Assembly (NCBI GenBank): GCA_965235635.1
Contig: CBDDYR010000006.1
Location: 1 to 40,297 of the forward strand
Direction: 5' to 3'
From: Fontibacterium meridianamericanum
Lineage (GTDB): Bacteria > Pseudomonadota > Alphaproteobacteria > Pelagibacterales > Pelagibacteraceae
Length of the DNA: 40,297 bases
The number at the start of each line of letters is the position of its first letter. The first letter of the stretch is position 1. A program made the position numbers and the translations under genes. Shown piece by piece: positions 6,495 to 13,871 of the stretch. The notes beneath the pieces are model-generated. The model worked only from the letters and a program-made list of their open reading frames with translations. It was not told the origin of the DNA and made no database searches.

Positions 6495-6944
6495 ATGAAC
6501 ATAAATACAAACACAATAACGCGCTTTGAATTGGTTAATTTAAACGCGCCCGCAGGTTCAACGGTTCAACGTTATTATTTTCCAGACCAACCCAACCTAA
6601 GGGATAAAAAAACATTTGCAATTAGTGCGTATTATACAAATATTATGCAATACGCGTTAGACAATACGGAATTAGTTACAGAATTAGATTTTAGGCATTC
6701 TTTTTTGGTTTTATATTGTATTAATGCAGACAATCCAAACGGCGTAGAGGCTATAAAATTGCCATGTGTAAAATTAAATAGCTTAGACTATGACAGGACA
6801 GGGGGTTTTTATATATATAACGTTAACGGATATATTCCATTAAACGATATTAAAATAATTTGGGAAAAATCATATATTCAAATGAGTGTACCCCCAACCA
6901 ACGCGGCGGCGTTTGCGTGGCAGTTTGGCGTGTTTTATAAATAA
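6495..6944 (+). CDS. Probable minor capsid protein, paralogue B (149 aa)
   Basis: A 149-residue tandem paralogue of the preceding gene, separated by only 3 bases. It shares the FPDQPxLRxKK motif near residue 30 and the IIWxKSYxQ/E motif near residue 125. It has diverged strongly in the middle, suggesting distinct positions in the capsid. The next copy of the 19-bp element overlaps its stop codon. Confidence 0.55.
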   Translation: MNINTNTITRFELVNLNAPAGSTVQRYYFPDQPNLRDKKTFAISAYYTNIMQYALDNTELVTELDFRHSFLVLYCINADNPNGVEAIKLPCVKLNSLDYDRTGGFYIYNVNGYIPLNDIKIIWEKSYIQMSVPPTNAAAFAWQFGVFYK

Positions 6945-6960
6945 CCTTTTTTGACTTTTA
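6942..6960 (+). repeat. Recurrent 19-bp intergenic element
   Basis: TAACCTTTTTTGACTTTTA, one mismatch to the 4285 copy. It starts in the upstream stop codon and ends 4 bases before the ATG at 6965. Confidence 0.7.
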
Positions 6961-6964
6961 AGCT

Positions 6965-7717
6965 ATGTATGTAAATAATGCAGACCGAATAAATAACTAC
7001 ATAAGGCAATTTATAAAAAATGATTGCCCGTACTATTTATTAACGGAAAATAAAAAGAAAGACGTAAACGTTATTGACCGTAACGACGGGCAGGGCGCAA
7101 TAGAGGATATAAACGAAGCGGCGGAGCAATTACGAGAAACTTTGCAAGCGGAATGTAGTAGTAATTACAGCGCAAAATTTATATTGCATACATACGATAA
7201 GCTACCAACAAAGGACAGTAAAAGATTAACGTTGGTAAGTCGCGGGCTATATACTATTAATATTGCGTTTATGCCGGAACTTGAGGCAAACGGTTATACT
7301 GTTAGGCAAAATATGTACGGAATACCACAAAGGGACGAAGCGTTAAATAATAAGGTTGAACGGTTAACGGACGCAGTCGCAGCCCTGACAACCAAAATAG
7401 AATTGCAAGACGCAGAAAGCGATGAGGATATTGAAGAACAGGCGCAGCCAAATATCGGGAATGCTTTGCTTGGAATGGTAAGTAATAGCCCGCAATTGCA
7501 ACAACTGTTAATTAATATGTTTGCAAATTTTGCAACCAATGGAATGACAGCAAAGCAACCGGCGCAAACGGTGGGTTTGGCAGGCATTGAGGATACAGAC
7601 ATTGAAACAGCTTTGCAATCATTATTTGATAAAGGCGTAACGGTTAGCGATCTGATTAAATTGGCGGCAATGGATAAAGTACAAATTGATTTTTTATTGG
7701 GTATGCTTAGGAAGTAA
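6965..7717 (+). CDS. Phage structural-block protein of unknown function (250 aa)
   Basis: A 250-residue acidic protein with a mixed N-terminal domain (about 1-115), a coiled-coil-like segment (about 120-150, NNKVERLTDAVAALTTKIEL), an acidic linker and a helical C-terminal domain. The end (VSDLIKLAAMDKVQIDFLLG) is an amphipathic helix pair. No known family is recognised. A virion assembly or scaffolding role is possible. Its stop overlaps the next start (TAATG). Confidence 0.6.
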   Translation: MYVNNADRINNYIRQFIKNDCPYYLLTENKKKDVNVIDRNDGQGAIEDINEAAEQLRETLQAECSSNYSAKFILHTYDKLPTKDSKRLTLVSRGLYTINIAFMPELEANGYTVRQNMYGIPQRDEALNNKVERLTDAVAALTTKIELQDAESDEDIEEQAQPNIGNALLGMVSNSPQLQQLLINMFANFATNGMTAKQPAQTVGLAGIEDTDIETALQSLFDKGVTVSDLIKLAAMDKVQIDFLLGMLRK

Positions 7718-8112
7718 TGAGTAAAGCGCAGTACATAGGTAAAACGGTAACGGCTCCAAGTTATTCAATAGTTACTTTATACGATAACTATAAAGAACCT
7801 TTAAAAGTTATTCGTAAATTTAAAAGCGTTGGGCGTCCAATGGCTCAAATAGTAGATATACGCGGATATTACAGAACGGCGGGACGTAGTGAAATAATGA
7901 TAGGCGTCCAGGACGAAGGGCGCGTATCTTGGTTTGTTTATGAACCGGGTAAATATACTATAAGCGGAAAACCTATTGTATTGACGTTAGACGATGTCAA
8001 AAAAGACATTGAGGAACAAAACCCCGCTAATATTTTAACGGGAAGTATAAAAAAGTACGCGTTAATAATAGGGGGATTAATTGTTTTGGGATATGTAATA
8101 AAAAAGAAATAA
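7717..8112 (+). CDS. Small protein with C-terminal membrane anchor (131 aa)
   Basis: Encodes 131 residues. The N-terminal 100 residues are beta-prone and basic, and residues 112-127 form one hydrophobic span (YALIIGGLIVLGYVI) ending KKK. The tail-anchored layout matches that of the 2704 protein, suggesting that several virion proteins are inserted in the same membrane. Starts with TAATG overlap to the previous gene. Confidence 0.6.
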   Translation: MSKAQYIGKTVTAPSYSIVTLYDNYKEPLKVIRKFKSVGRPMAQIVDIRGYYRTAGRSEIMIGVQDEGRVSWFVYEPGKYTISGKPIVLTLDDVKKDIEEQNPANILTGSIKKYALIIGGLIVLGYVIKKK

Positions 8113-8113
8113 A

Positions 8114-8359
8114 ATGAAAAGATATAATATAGTAGTTGAGCAATACGGCAGTAATTATAAACTTGAAAGCAATACAAACAGTATTCAGTTTGTAAATACA
8201 GGTACATCTAATTGTATTGTTAACCGTTTTACATTATTGCCAAACCAATCGTTTACCATTACAGGTAATGAGAATGAAATTGATACAACACAATATTATA
8301 TAACTTTTAGCGGCGCAGGGGTTAACCAGGTAACTGTTATTAAAAAATTATACGTATAA
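8114..8359 (+). CDS. Small beta-rich phage protein (81 aa)
   Basis: An 81-residue protein rich in Asn, Thr, Val and Ile, with alternating patterns typical of small beta domains. No motif is recognised. It follows the preceding gene after one base and is probably a minor virion component by position. Confidence 0.55.
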   Translation: MKRYNIVVEQYGSNYKLESNTNSIQFVNTGTSNCIVNRFTLLPNQSFTITGNENEIDTTQYYITFSGAGVNQVTVIKKLYV

Positions 8360-8375
8360 CCTTATTTAACCTTTA
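8357..8375 (+). repeat. Recurrent 19-bp intergenic element, divergent copy
   Basis: TAACCTTATTTAACCTTTA, two mismatches to the 4285 copy. It begins in the upstream stop codon and ends 3 bases before the ATG at 8379, the fibre gene. Confidence 0.65.
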
Positions 8376-8378
8376 TTT

Positions 8379-9608
8379 ATGAATTTCGGCTTTGAAAGTA
8401 GCGTATTAAACGGGGGGCAAGTGCCACGCATGCGAAGCGGCCCAGCTTTACCCGCGTCAGGTATTAATAATGAAATATTTATAGATACCGGCGCAAATAC
8501 AATGTATTTTTATAACGGTGCATGGGTAAGTGTTGGCGCACCGGCGGGAACAATAACAGGCGGCGGAACAAATAATTATTTGCCAAAATTTACAGGTGCA
8601 ACAACAATAGGTAATAGTGTAGTATATGAGGACGCGGGCAGAATAGCAATTGGCGGCACTGCCGCGCCGCGTTTATTATCGGTATATGAGGCGGTACAAA
8701 CACAAGGTTATTTTAATACCTTGTCGGGCGTAGATACGGGGATATTTGCGGCGGATGGCAGCAACAATACAATAATGGGAAGCGTAAGCAATAACGATTT
8801 TCTATTACTAAGTAACAATACAGAAAGGGCGCGCGTATTTGCAGGGGGAAACGTTACTATTGGTAGCACCGTAAATACCGGGCAAAAATTAGGTGTTCAG
8901 GGTGCAGTAATAACTCAACAATATTATCAGGGTAATTTAATAGGAACGCCTTTTAGTACTTGGTATTATTCGGGCGGCTTTGCGTTTTTTGGCGGCAATA
9001 GTGCGGGCGTAGGATTGTGTTTGACATCAGACGCAGGAAGCCGCAGGGTAAATATATTTACAGGTGGTAATGTTGCAATTGGTACAAATACAGACGCGGG
9101 TTATAAATTAGATGTAAACGGTACAGGTAGGTTTACAAATAATTTATCCGTATTATCTAATAGTGCCTATATTGCTGTAGGTGTTGCGGCGCAAATGAAA
9201 ATGTATTCTAGTAGTGGTACTGGAGATTGTAAATTTACAATTCCAGGTGGTGGCTATTACTATAGTTGGTATATACAAAATAACGCTTCTACTGATGTAG
9301 CTAGAATGCAAATAGAAGCGGTAAGCGGTGCTGTAGGTACGGAAAAAGCCCTTGCCAAATTTATAAACGGTACAAACATTTTTATCAATGCAGATACAAC
9401 GGCGGGAAGCGCATACTATAATTATTTAAGTATATATGCGGCGGCAACGGGTGGATTGCGCAATGAATTACGCGGGGCGTTATTTTGCCCTATGAACGCG
9501 GCGGATATGGCAACTTTGGGCGCATTTTGTCCAATTGGAACAATGGTTTTTGAAACAACAAGTAAAAGATACCACGTTTGGGACGGTGGTGTGTGGCATC
9601 AAATGTAA
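8379..9608 (+). CDS. Fibre- or spike-like receptor-binding protein (409 aa)
   Basis: A 409-residue Gly/Thr/Asn-rich protein. The N-terminal region includes NNEIFIDTGANTMYFYNGAW, a motif common at the start of Bacteroidetes phage fibre proteins, and the C-terminus repeats the theme (GTMVFETTSKRYHVWDGGVW). In between are repeats of the form GGNVTIGS and GGNVAIGT, followed by GxKLxVxG segments, typical of beta-helical or trimeric fibres. Its function is most likely host recognition. The repeated modules and weak conservation are usual for such proteins. Confidence 0.7.
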   Translation: MNFGFESSVLNGGQVPRMRSGPALPASGINNEIFIDTGANTMYFYNGAWVSVGAPAGTITGGGTNNYLPKFTGATTIGNSVVYEDAGRIAIGGTAAPRLLSVYEAVQTQGYFNTLSGVDTGIFAADGSNNTIMGSVSNNDFLLLSNNTERARVFAGGNVTIGSTVNTGQKLGVQGAVITQQYYQGNLIGTPFSTWYYSGGFAFFGGNSAGVGLCLTSDAGSRRVNIFTGGNVAIGTNTDAGYKLDVNGTGRFTNNLSVLSNSAYIAVGVAAQMKMYSSSGTGDCKFTIPGGGYYYSWYIQNNASTDVARMQIEAVSGAVGTEKALAKFINGTNIFINADTTAGSAYYNYLSIYAAATGGLRNELRGALFCPMNAADMATLGAFCPIGTMVFETTSKRYHVWDGGVWHQM

Positions 9609-9628
9609 AATATTAAATAATTAATATA

Positions 9629-9874
9629 ATGACAGTAAACATACAGGCGGTTAATATTTGGCTAAATGGATTATCTTATTCGTGTACACTATTTAATATA
9701 TCGGCTATTCCTTCTATTTTGGACGGTTCAATAGTTGTATATTATCAAATAGGTACAACGGACGAATGGATAACAAACGGCAATTTAACTATTGAAAACG
9801 TGGACGCAAACACAACAACCTTAAACGATGTAGTAAATACGTCTTTAAATATGCTAAATTTAACAAGGGTATAA
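9629..9874 (+). CDS. Small protein following the fibre gene (81 aa)
   Basis: An 81-residue, acidic, beta-prone protein with no recognised family. Placed directly after the fibre gene and before the lysis genes, it could be a fibre-associated or assembly protein; this rests on position only. Confidence 0.55.
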   Translation: MTVNIQAVNIWLNGLSYSCTLFNISAIPSILDGSIVVYYQIGTTDEWITNGNLTIENVDANTTTLNDVVNTSLNMLNLTRV

Positions 9875-9876
9875 AA

Positions 9877-10020
9877 ATGGAAAAGGAACTACAAATTATT
9901 CAGGAAGTTATAAACGTAGCCGTTCAACGCGGTTTATTTCAAACGTCCTTAGATGTAATCAGCGTGCAAACAGCATTAGAAAAAATAAAGCAGACGCTAA
10001 CCGGTGGAGCAGATCATTAA
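9877..10020 (+). CDS. Small helical protein at the head of the lysis genes (47 aa)
   Basis: ATG at 9877, two bases after the previous stop. It encodes 47 residues: MEKELQIIQEVINVAVQRGL, then an amphipathic Gln/Leu/Lys-rich helix. No membrane span. Its end overlaps the GTG of the next frame by 17 bases. Similar small helical proteins precede holins in many Bacteroidetes phages; the function is unknown. Confidence 0.5.
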   Translation: MEKELQIIQEVINVAVQRGLFQTSLDVISVQTALEKIKQTLTGGADH

Positions 10021-10171
10021 AATATTAGAACTTACTTTACCAATTGCTTTAATGTACGGTATGCTATACCAACGTTTAAAAAACGTTGAAGGTAAAATAC
10101 ATCAAATGAGTGATGTTAATGAGAGGTTGGCAAGGATAGAAACAAAAATAGATTTAATAACTACTAAATAA
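10004..10171 (+). CDS. Small membrane/coiled-coil protein, lysis-associated (55 aa)
   Basis: A GTG-start frame of 55 codons. A hydrophobic N-terminal segment (IIKILELTLPIALMYGMLYQ) is followed by a hydrophilic helix with a 4-3 heptad pattern (about residues 27-52). This layout is seen in small phage spanin- or holin-accessory-like proteins. It overlaps the upstream gene and sits 7 bases before the holin. Confidence 0.5.
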   Translation: MEQIIKILELTLPIALMYGMLYQRLKNVEGKIHQMSDVNERLARIETKIDLITTK

Positions 10172-10178
10172 ATAAATT

Positions 10179-10334
10179 ATGAAAAGTTGGAAAACTACAT
10201 TTTTCGGTATCGTTACCATTGCGGGCGGTATTAAATTATTTATGACCGGGCAGGTATATGAAGCTATTACAGCTATTGCGGCAGGTATTACGGGTATATT
10301 TGCAAAAGATGAAAATTTCACAAGCGGAAAGTAA
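10179..10334 (+). CDS. Phage holin (51 aa)
   Basis: A 51-residue protein with two hydrophobic segments (about 8-22 and 28-42) and the terminal motif AKDENFTSGK. This KSWKTT...FAKD-N-T-G pattern is shared by a widespread family of small holins that open the inner membrane for endolysin release. It overlaps the start of the endolysin gene, giving the usual holin-endolysin order. Confidence 0.65.
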   Translation: MKSWKTTFFGIVTIAGGIKLFMTGQVYEAITAIAAGITGIFAKDENFTSGK

Positions 10335-10683
10335 TAAAGCGGCGCAAATTGTCGCAGCTTTAAAAACGGCGGGATTTAATCCCGCTATTGTGCCTATTTT
10401 GTTGGGACAGGTGGCCCACGAAACGGCATATAAGGGTTTACCATTTAATAGTCCGGTATCTCAAAAAAATACTAATTATAGCGGTATTACCTGGATTAAT
10501 AAACCAACGCAAAAAAACGCAGTGAAAGGCAGCCAATTGAACATAAAAGAAACAAAAGGCAAGCCGGTATATTATGCTAAGTTTAATAGCCTTCAAGATT
10601 GGGCAAACGACTATTATCGTATATTATCAGGGGGTAAAAATAGGACTATTATTTTCAACATGATAAACAAACAATCTTGGTAA
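10309..10683 (+). CDS. Endolysin, glucosaminidase-type, truncated at the junction
   Basis: The reading frame is open from 10258, but the ATG at 10309 (MKISQAESNK) is the better start; the upstream part only shadows the holin. The first 110 residues fit a glucosaminidase/lysozyme domain: QVAHET at about residues 34-39 with the likely catalytic Glu, then a Ser/Asn-rich stretch ending N-Y-S-G, and the later DWANDYYRILSGG. After about residue 112 the sequence is no longer phage but antisense hemJ, so the last dozen codons are an artefact of the junction and the C-terminal lobe is missing. Confidence 0.65.
   Translation: MKISQAESNKAAQIVAALKTAGFNPAIVPILLGQVAHETAYKGLPFNSPVSQKNTNYSGITWINKPTQKNAVKGSQLNIKETKGKPVYYAKFNSLQDWANDYYRILSGGKNRTIIFNMINKQSW
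10640..10655. other. Junction between the phage segment and the alphaproteobacterial chromosome
   Basis: Left of this point the + strand encodes a continuous phage endolysin (ending LSGGKNR). Right of it the minus strand encodes a continuous HemJ N-terminus. Both homologies stop within about 15 bases of each other. Base composition and gene-start signals also change here. There is no direct repeat, tRNA end or integrase gene. Confidence 0.8.
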
Positions 10684-10755
10684 ATATAAAAGTCCAACCA
10701 TCCAAGAAATAACAGCTATGATGTGGATTGCTTTAAGTGTTAAATATAAATTCAT
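10645..10755 (-). pseudogene. hemJ: hemJ, 5' fragment (protoporphyrinogen oxidase HemJ)
   Basis: On the minus strand an ATG at 10755 overlaps the hemH stop (TAATG) and encodes MNLYLTLKAIHIIAVISWMV followed by GLLYLPRLFVYHVEN. This is the characteristic HemJ N-terminus, with a heme-ligand His (His11) and the LYLPRLFVYH motif. HemJ oxidises protoporphyrinogen IX to protoporphyrin IX, the step before ferrochelatase, so the hemE-hemH-hemJ operon is coherent. The gene is cut off after about 36 of an expected 140 or so residues by the phage junction. Confidence 0.85.
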
Positions 10756-11768
10756 TAATTAATTAAATATTTTTTAACAATATGTTCCATCATTTTAATA
10801 TGATCTTCATTATCATTTAAACAAGGAATGACATCGTAGTTTTCTCCGCCATTTTCTAAAAAGCTTTCCTTTCCTTGAATTGCTATTTCTTCTAAAGTTT
10901 CAACACAATCCGATGAAAATCCAGGACATATCATAAGCACATTTTTTTTTCCTTTGCTAGGAAGCTGTTCTAAAGTTTTATCTGTATAGGGAGTTAACCA
11001 TTCTTCCGGTCCAAACCGCGATTGAAACGTTGTCTCGATAGGAATGTCTTTAAATTTTTCTTTCATAAGTCGCGTCGTTTTTTGACAATAACAATGATAA
11101 GGATCCCCTTTTGTAAAATATTTTTTTGGTATGCCGTGATAAGAGGCTAAGATTAAATCTGGCTTCCATTTAATTTCTGCGATTTTCTTTTTTATACTTT
11201 TTACAAGAGCATCAATAAATAATGGCTCGCTTTCATAATGAGGAATAGTTTGCAAACTGGGCTGCCATCTCATTTTTATTAAATTTCTATAAACCTCATC
11301 ACAGACAGTTGCTGTGGTCGCTGCCGCATATTGTGGATACAAAGGAAAAATAATAATTTTTTCACATCCTTCTTTTTGTAATAATTCTAATTTACTTTTT
11401 ATACTTGGATTTCCATACCTCATTGCAAAATCAACAATGACATTATCGTTGCCAATTTTTTGTTTTAATTTTTCTGTTTGGCTTTTAGTGTAATATCTAA
11501 GCGGCGATTGATTGGTATCTTTCATCCAAATTTTCTTATAGGCGTGGGCTGTTTTTGATGGCCTAAAGGTTAATATAAATAAGTTTAAAATTATTTTCCA
11601 AAGAATAGGATTAACCTCTATGACTCTTGTGTCCGATAAAAATTCTTTTAAATATTTTCTAATATCCCACCAACTCGTTGAATCTGGGGTTCCAAGATTA
11701 ACCAGCAAAATTCCAGTCTTGCCGAATTTAATTTTGGGATGATTTATTGTGTCTAAATCAAAACTCAT
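10755..11768 (-). CDS. hemH: Ferrochelatase
   Basis: A 337-residue HemH inserts ferrous iron into protoporphyrin IX, the last step of heme synthesis. Seen: GILLVNLGTPDS near residue 19, SYHGIPKKY with the metal-binding His211, the Cys-containing GDPYHCYCQKTT segment, FQSRFGPEEWL, and CPGFSSDCVETLEEI with catalytic Glu290. The length is normal. The gene overlaps hemE upstream by 4 bases (ATGA) and hemJ downstream by one base, so the three form a coupled heme operon. Confidence 0.97.
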   Translation of the reverse strand: MSFDLDTINHPKIKFGKTGILLVNLGTPDSTSWWDIRKYLKEFLSDTRVIEVNPILWKIILNLFILTFRPSKTAHAYKKIWMKDTNQSPLRYYTKSQTEKLKQKIGNDNVIVDFAMRYGNPSIKSKLELLQKEGCEKIIIFPLYPQYAAATTATVCDEVYRNLIKMRWQPSLQTIPHYESEPLFIDALVKSIKKKIAEIKWKPDLILASYHGIPKKYFTKGDPYHCYCQKTTRLMKEKFKDIPIETTFQSRFGPEEWLTPYTDKTLEQLPSKGKKNVLMICPGFSSDCVETLEEIAIQGKESFLENGGENYDVIPCLNDNEDHIKMMEHIVKKYLIN

Positions 11769-12778
11769 AAATTATAGCTCCTAACAAACTCAACTAGTTT
11801 CTTAACATTTTCTGGGTTTGTTTTTGGCAATATTCCGTGGCCTAGATTAAAAATGTATGGTTTATTTTTAAAAAAATCTAAGTATTTTTTTGCCTCTTTA
11901 AACATTCTCTTGTTATTTCCTAATAAAAATTTTGGGTTCATTCCGCCTTGAAAAACAACATCATTATTTAAATTTAACTTTTTAAGTTTAATATCATAAT
12001 CAATACTAATACCATGGGGTTTCACCTCTTTTATAAAGCTATTAATATTTTTATTAATTCCTTTTGGAAAACAAATAACAGGGTTATTAGGAAAGTTTCT
12101 TTTTATTTTATTAACAATATTTTTATTTGGATTTATACAAAATTCTTTTAGGTTTTTTTTATTAATTAAGCCGGCCCAACTATCAAATAATTGTATAACA
12201 TCAGCTCCCGCCAATATTTGTTGTTTACAATGAATATAAATTAAATGTTCTAATCTTTTAATTATTTTTTTTACTTCCAGTTTTTTAAGATTTTTTAAAA
12301 AATTTATATTTTTTTTTGGTGAAGATTTATTAATCATATAAACCAAAAGAGTCCAAGGAGCACCAGCAAAACCTATTAAGGATTTTTCTTTTGGTAGAGT
12401 TTTTTTTATTTTTTTTAATATTTTATAAACATTTTTTAAATTTTTTATAAAATTTTTATCAGTTGTTTTATAAAATTTTTTTAAATTATAATTTTTTAAA
12501 ATTGGTCCTTTTTTTTCTTTAAATTCTACTTTTTGTCCTATCGCATTTAAAATTAATAAAATATCTGAAAAAACTATAACAGCATCTAAATTAAATTTAT
12601 TTATAGGTTGTAATGAAACTTTTGTTGCATTATTAATATTTAAACAAAATTTAATAAAATTTTTATTTTTTTTTCTTATTTTTTTATATTCTGGAAGATA
12701 TCGTCCCGCTTGTCTCATAAACCAAATAGGACAATTTTTATTTTTATTTAAAAGAGAAGTTTGAAGAGAACTAATCAT
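11765..12778 (-). CDS. hemE: Uroporphyrinogen decarboxylase
   Basis: A 337-residue HemE converts uroporphyrinogen III to coproporphyrinogen III. Seen: the substrate-site motif FMRQAGRYLPEY (about residues 20-31), IDYDIKL in the middle, and FNLGHGILPKTNPENV near the C-terminus. Composition is extremely Lys/Asn/Ile-rich, following the AT-rich genome. It is the first gene of the heme operon and borders the predicted chromosomal origin, as in Caulobacter and Rickettsia. Confidence 0.97.
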   Translation of the reverse strand: MISSLQTSLLNKNKNCPIWFMRQAGRYLPEYKKIRKKNKNFIKFCLNINNATKVSLQPINKFNLDAVIVFSDILLILNAIGQKVEFKEKKGPILKNYNLKKFYKTTDKNFIKNLKNVYKILKKIKKTLPKEKSLIGFAGAPWTLLVYMINKSSPKKNINFLKNLKKLEVKKIIKRLEHLIYIHCKQQILAGADVIQLFDSWAGLINKKNLKEFCINPNKNIVNKIKRNFPNNPVICFPKGINKNINSFIKEVKPHGISIDYDIKLKKLNLNNDVVFQGGMNPKFLLGNNKRMFKEAKKYLDFFKNKPYIFNLGHGILPKTNPENVKKLVEFVRSYNL

Positions 12779-13055
12779 TAATAAATATTAGTAAAAATAG
12801 TAGTATTGTATGTTGATGTTAATAATGTGTTTATATTTTTATTAACATTTTATTAACAAGTTTTGTTGATTAAATTTTTTAAATAATTTTATATTTATAT
12901 TATTTATTTAAAATTAATCACACTATTAAAATAATAAAAAACAAAGTTATTAATGTTATTAATTAAATAATAATAATTTATTGCTTGTTAATCTTTATTC
13001 TTTTTTAAACTTAAAAATGTATAAGTAATAATTATAAAGACTTACTAACAGAACT
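12779..13055. other. Probable chromosomal replication origin (oriC) between hemE and ppsR
   Basis: A 277-bp intergenic region between divergent hemE and the RP001/DUF299-type gene ppsR, the location of Cori in Caulobacter and of the predicted Rickettsia origin. It is extremely AT-rich and full of TTAA and ATTAAC-type repeats. TTAA-N7-TTAA (12842-12856) matches the CtrA recognition consensus, though in such AT-rich DNA this can occur by chance. No perfect DnaA box (TTATCCACA) is present; the best candidate, TTAATCACA (12914-12922), is degenerate. The region must also hold both divergent promoters. Confidence 0.65.
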
Positions 13056-13871
13056 ATGAACAGAAAATATAATGTTTTTTTAGTATCAGATTCAACCGGA
13101 GAAACACTTGATAGGATATTTCTTGCTTTAAAAGCTCAATTTGAAAATTTTAATAATAGTTTACATCATTTTTCTTTTGTCAGAACTGAAACTCAAATTA
13201 AAACTTTATTAGAAAAATGTAATAAATTAGGCAATCCAATAGTACTTTATACTCTCGTAGAACCATCGGTAACTTCATTTTTAATTCAAGAAACCGAAAA
13301 AAGCAGAATCCCTTGTTTTGGAGTTTTGGATTATTTAATTCCAAAATTTGAAATAGCTCTTAATAGAAAAGCCAATAGAAAACCAAGCGGCCAACATATT
13401 TTAAACAAAGAATATTATAAAAAGATTGCCGCTATGCAATTTAGTATTGAGCATGATGATGGTCAAAAATTAGAAACAATTTTAGATGCTGATATAATTA
13501 TTTTAGGCATTAGCAGAACAAGCAAAACACCCACAACTATTTATCTTGCAAATAAAGGTTATAAATCAGCAAATATTCCAATGGTTCCAAATCAAAAAAT
13601 ACCAGAGGATATTTTAAGGAATAAAAAGAAAACAATCGTAGGACTAGTCGCCGATCCAGAAAGATTAGCGGATATTAGAAAAAATAGACTTAATACACTA
13701 AGTGAAGAAAAACACACATCTTATGTTGATTTAGAAAGAATCAAAGAAGAGCTGGAAGAAAGTAAAAAAATTTTTAAATTAAATAATATTCCAACAATTG
13801 ATGTAACAAGAAAATCAGTGGAAGAAACAGCGGCTTCGATTATAAAGATTCACGAAATTAAAAATAGTTAA
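13056..13871 (+). CDS. ppsR: Pyruvate,phosphate dikinase/PEP synthase regulatory kinase-phosphorylase (DUF299)
   Basis: A 271-residue member of the bifunctional serine/threonine kinase and pyrophosphorylase family that switches PEP synthase or pyruvate phosphate dikinase off and on. Seen: N-terminal LVSDSTGETLDRI and the P-loop-like GISRTSKTPT at residues 151-160, then YKSANIPMVPN. This is the gene called RP001 in Rickettsia. Its stop codon overlaps the maf start (TAATG), and it heads a run of coupled genes reading away from the origin. Confidence 0.93.
   Translation: MNRKYNVFLVSDSTGETLDRIFLALKAQFENFNNSLHHFSFVRTETQIKTLLEKCNKLGNPIVLYTLVEPSVTSFLIQETEKSRIPCFGVLDYLIPKFEIALNRKANRKPSGQHILNKEYYKKIAAMQFSIEHDDGQKLETILDADIIILGISRTSKTPTTIYLANKGYKSANIPMVPNQKIPEDILRNKKKTIVGLVADPERLADIRKNRLNTLSEEKHTSYVDLERIKEELEESKKIFKLNNIPTIDVTRKSVEETAASIIKIHEIKNS

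Noticed and set aside
1..10650. Integrated prophage in a SAR11 genome
   Set aside because: There is no integrase or attachment repeat, the promoter type points to Bacteroidetes, and the join destroys hemJ.
10679..10762. A + strand frame encoding LGKYKSPTIQEITAMMWIAL and ending in VKYKFIN, apparently a gene tail next to hemH
   Set aside because: The opposite strand reads as a clear HemJ N-terminus coupled to hemH by TAATG, so the + frame is its antisense shadow.
12779..13055. Consensus DnaA boxes in the presumed origin
   Set aside because: No TTATNCACA match on either strand; the nearest words have one or more mismatches and are expected by chance in AT-rich DNA.
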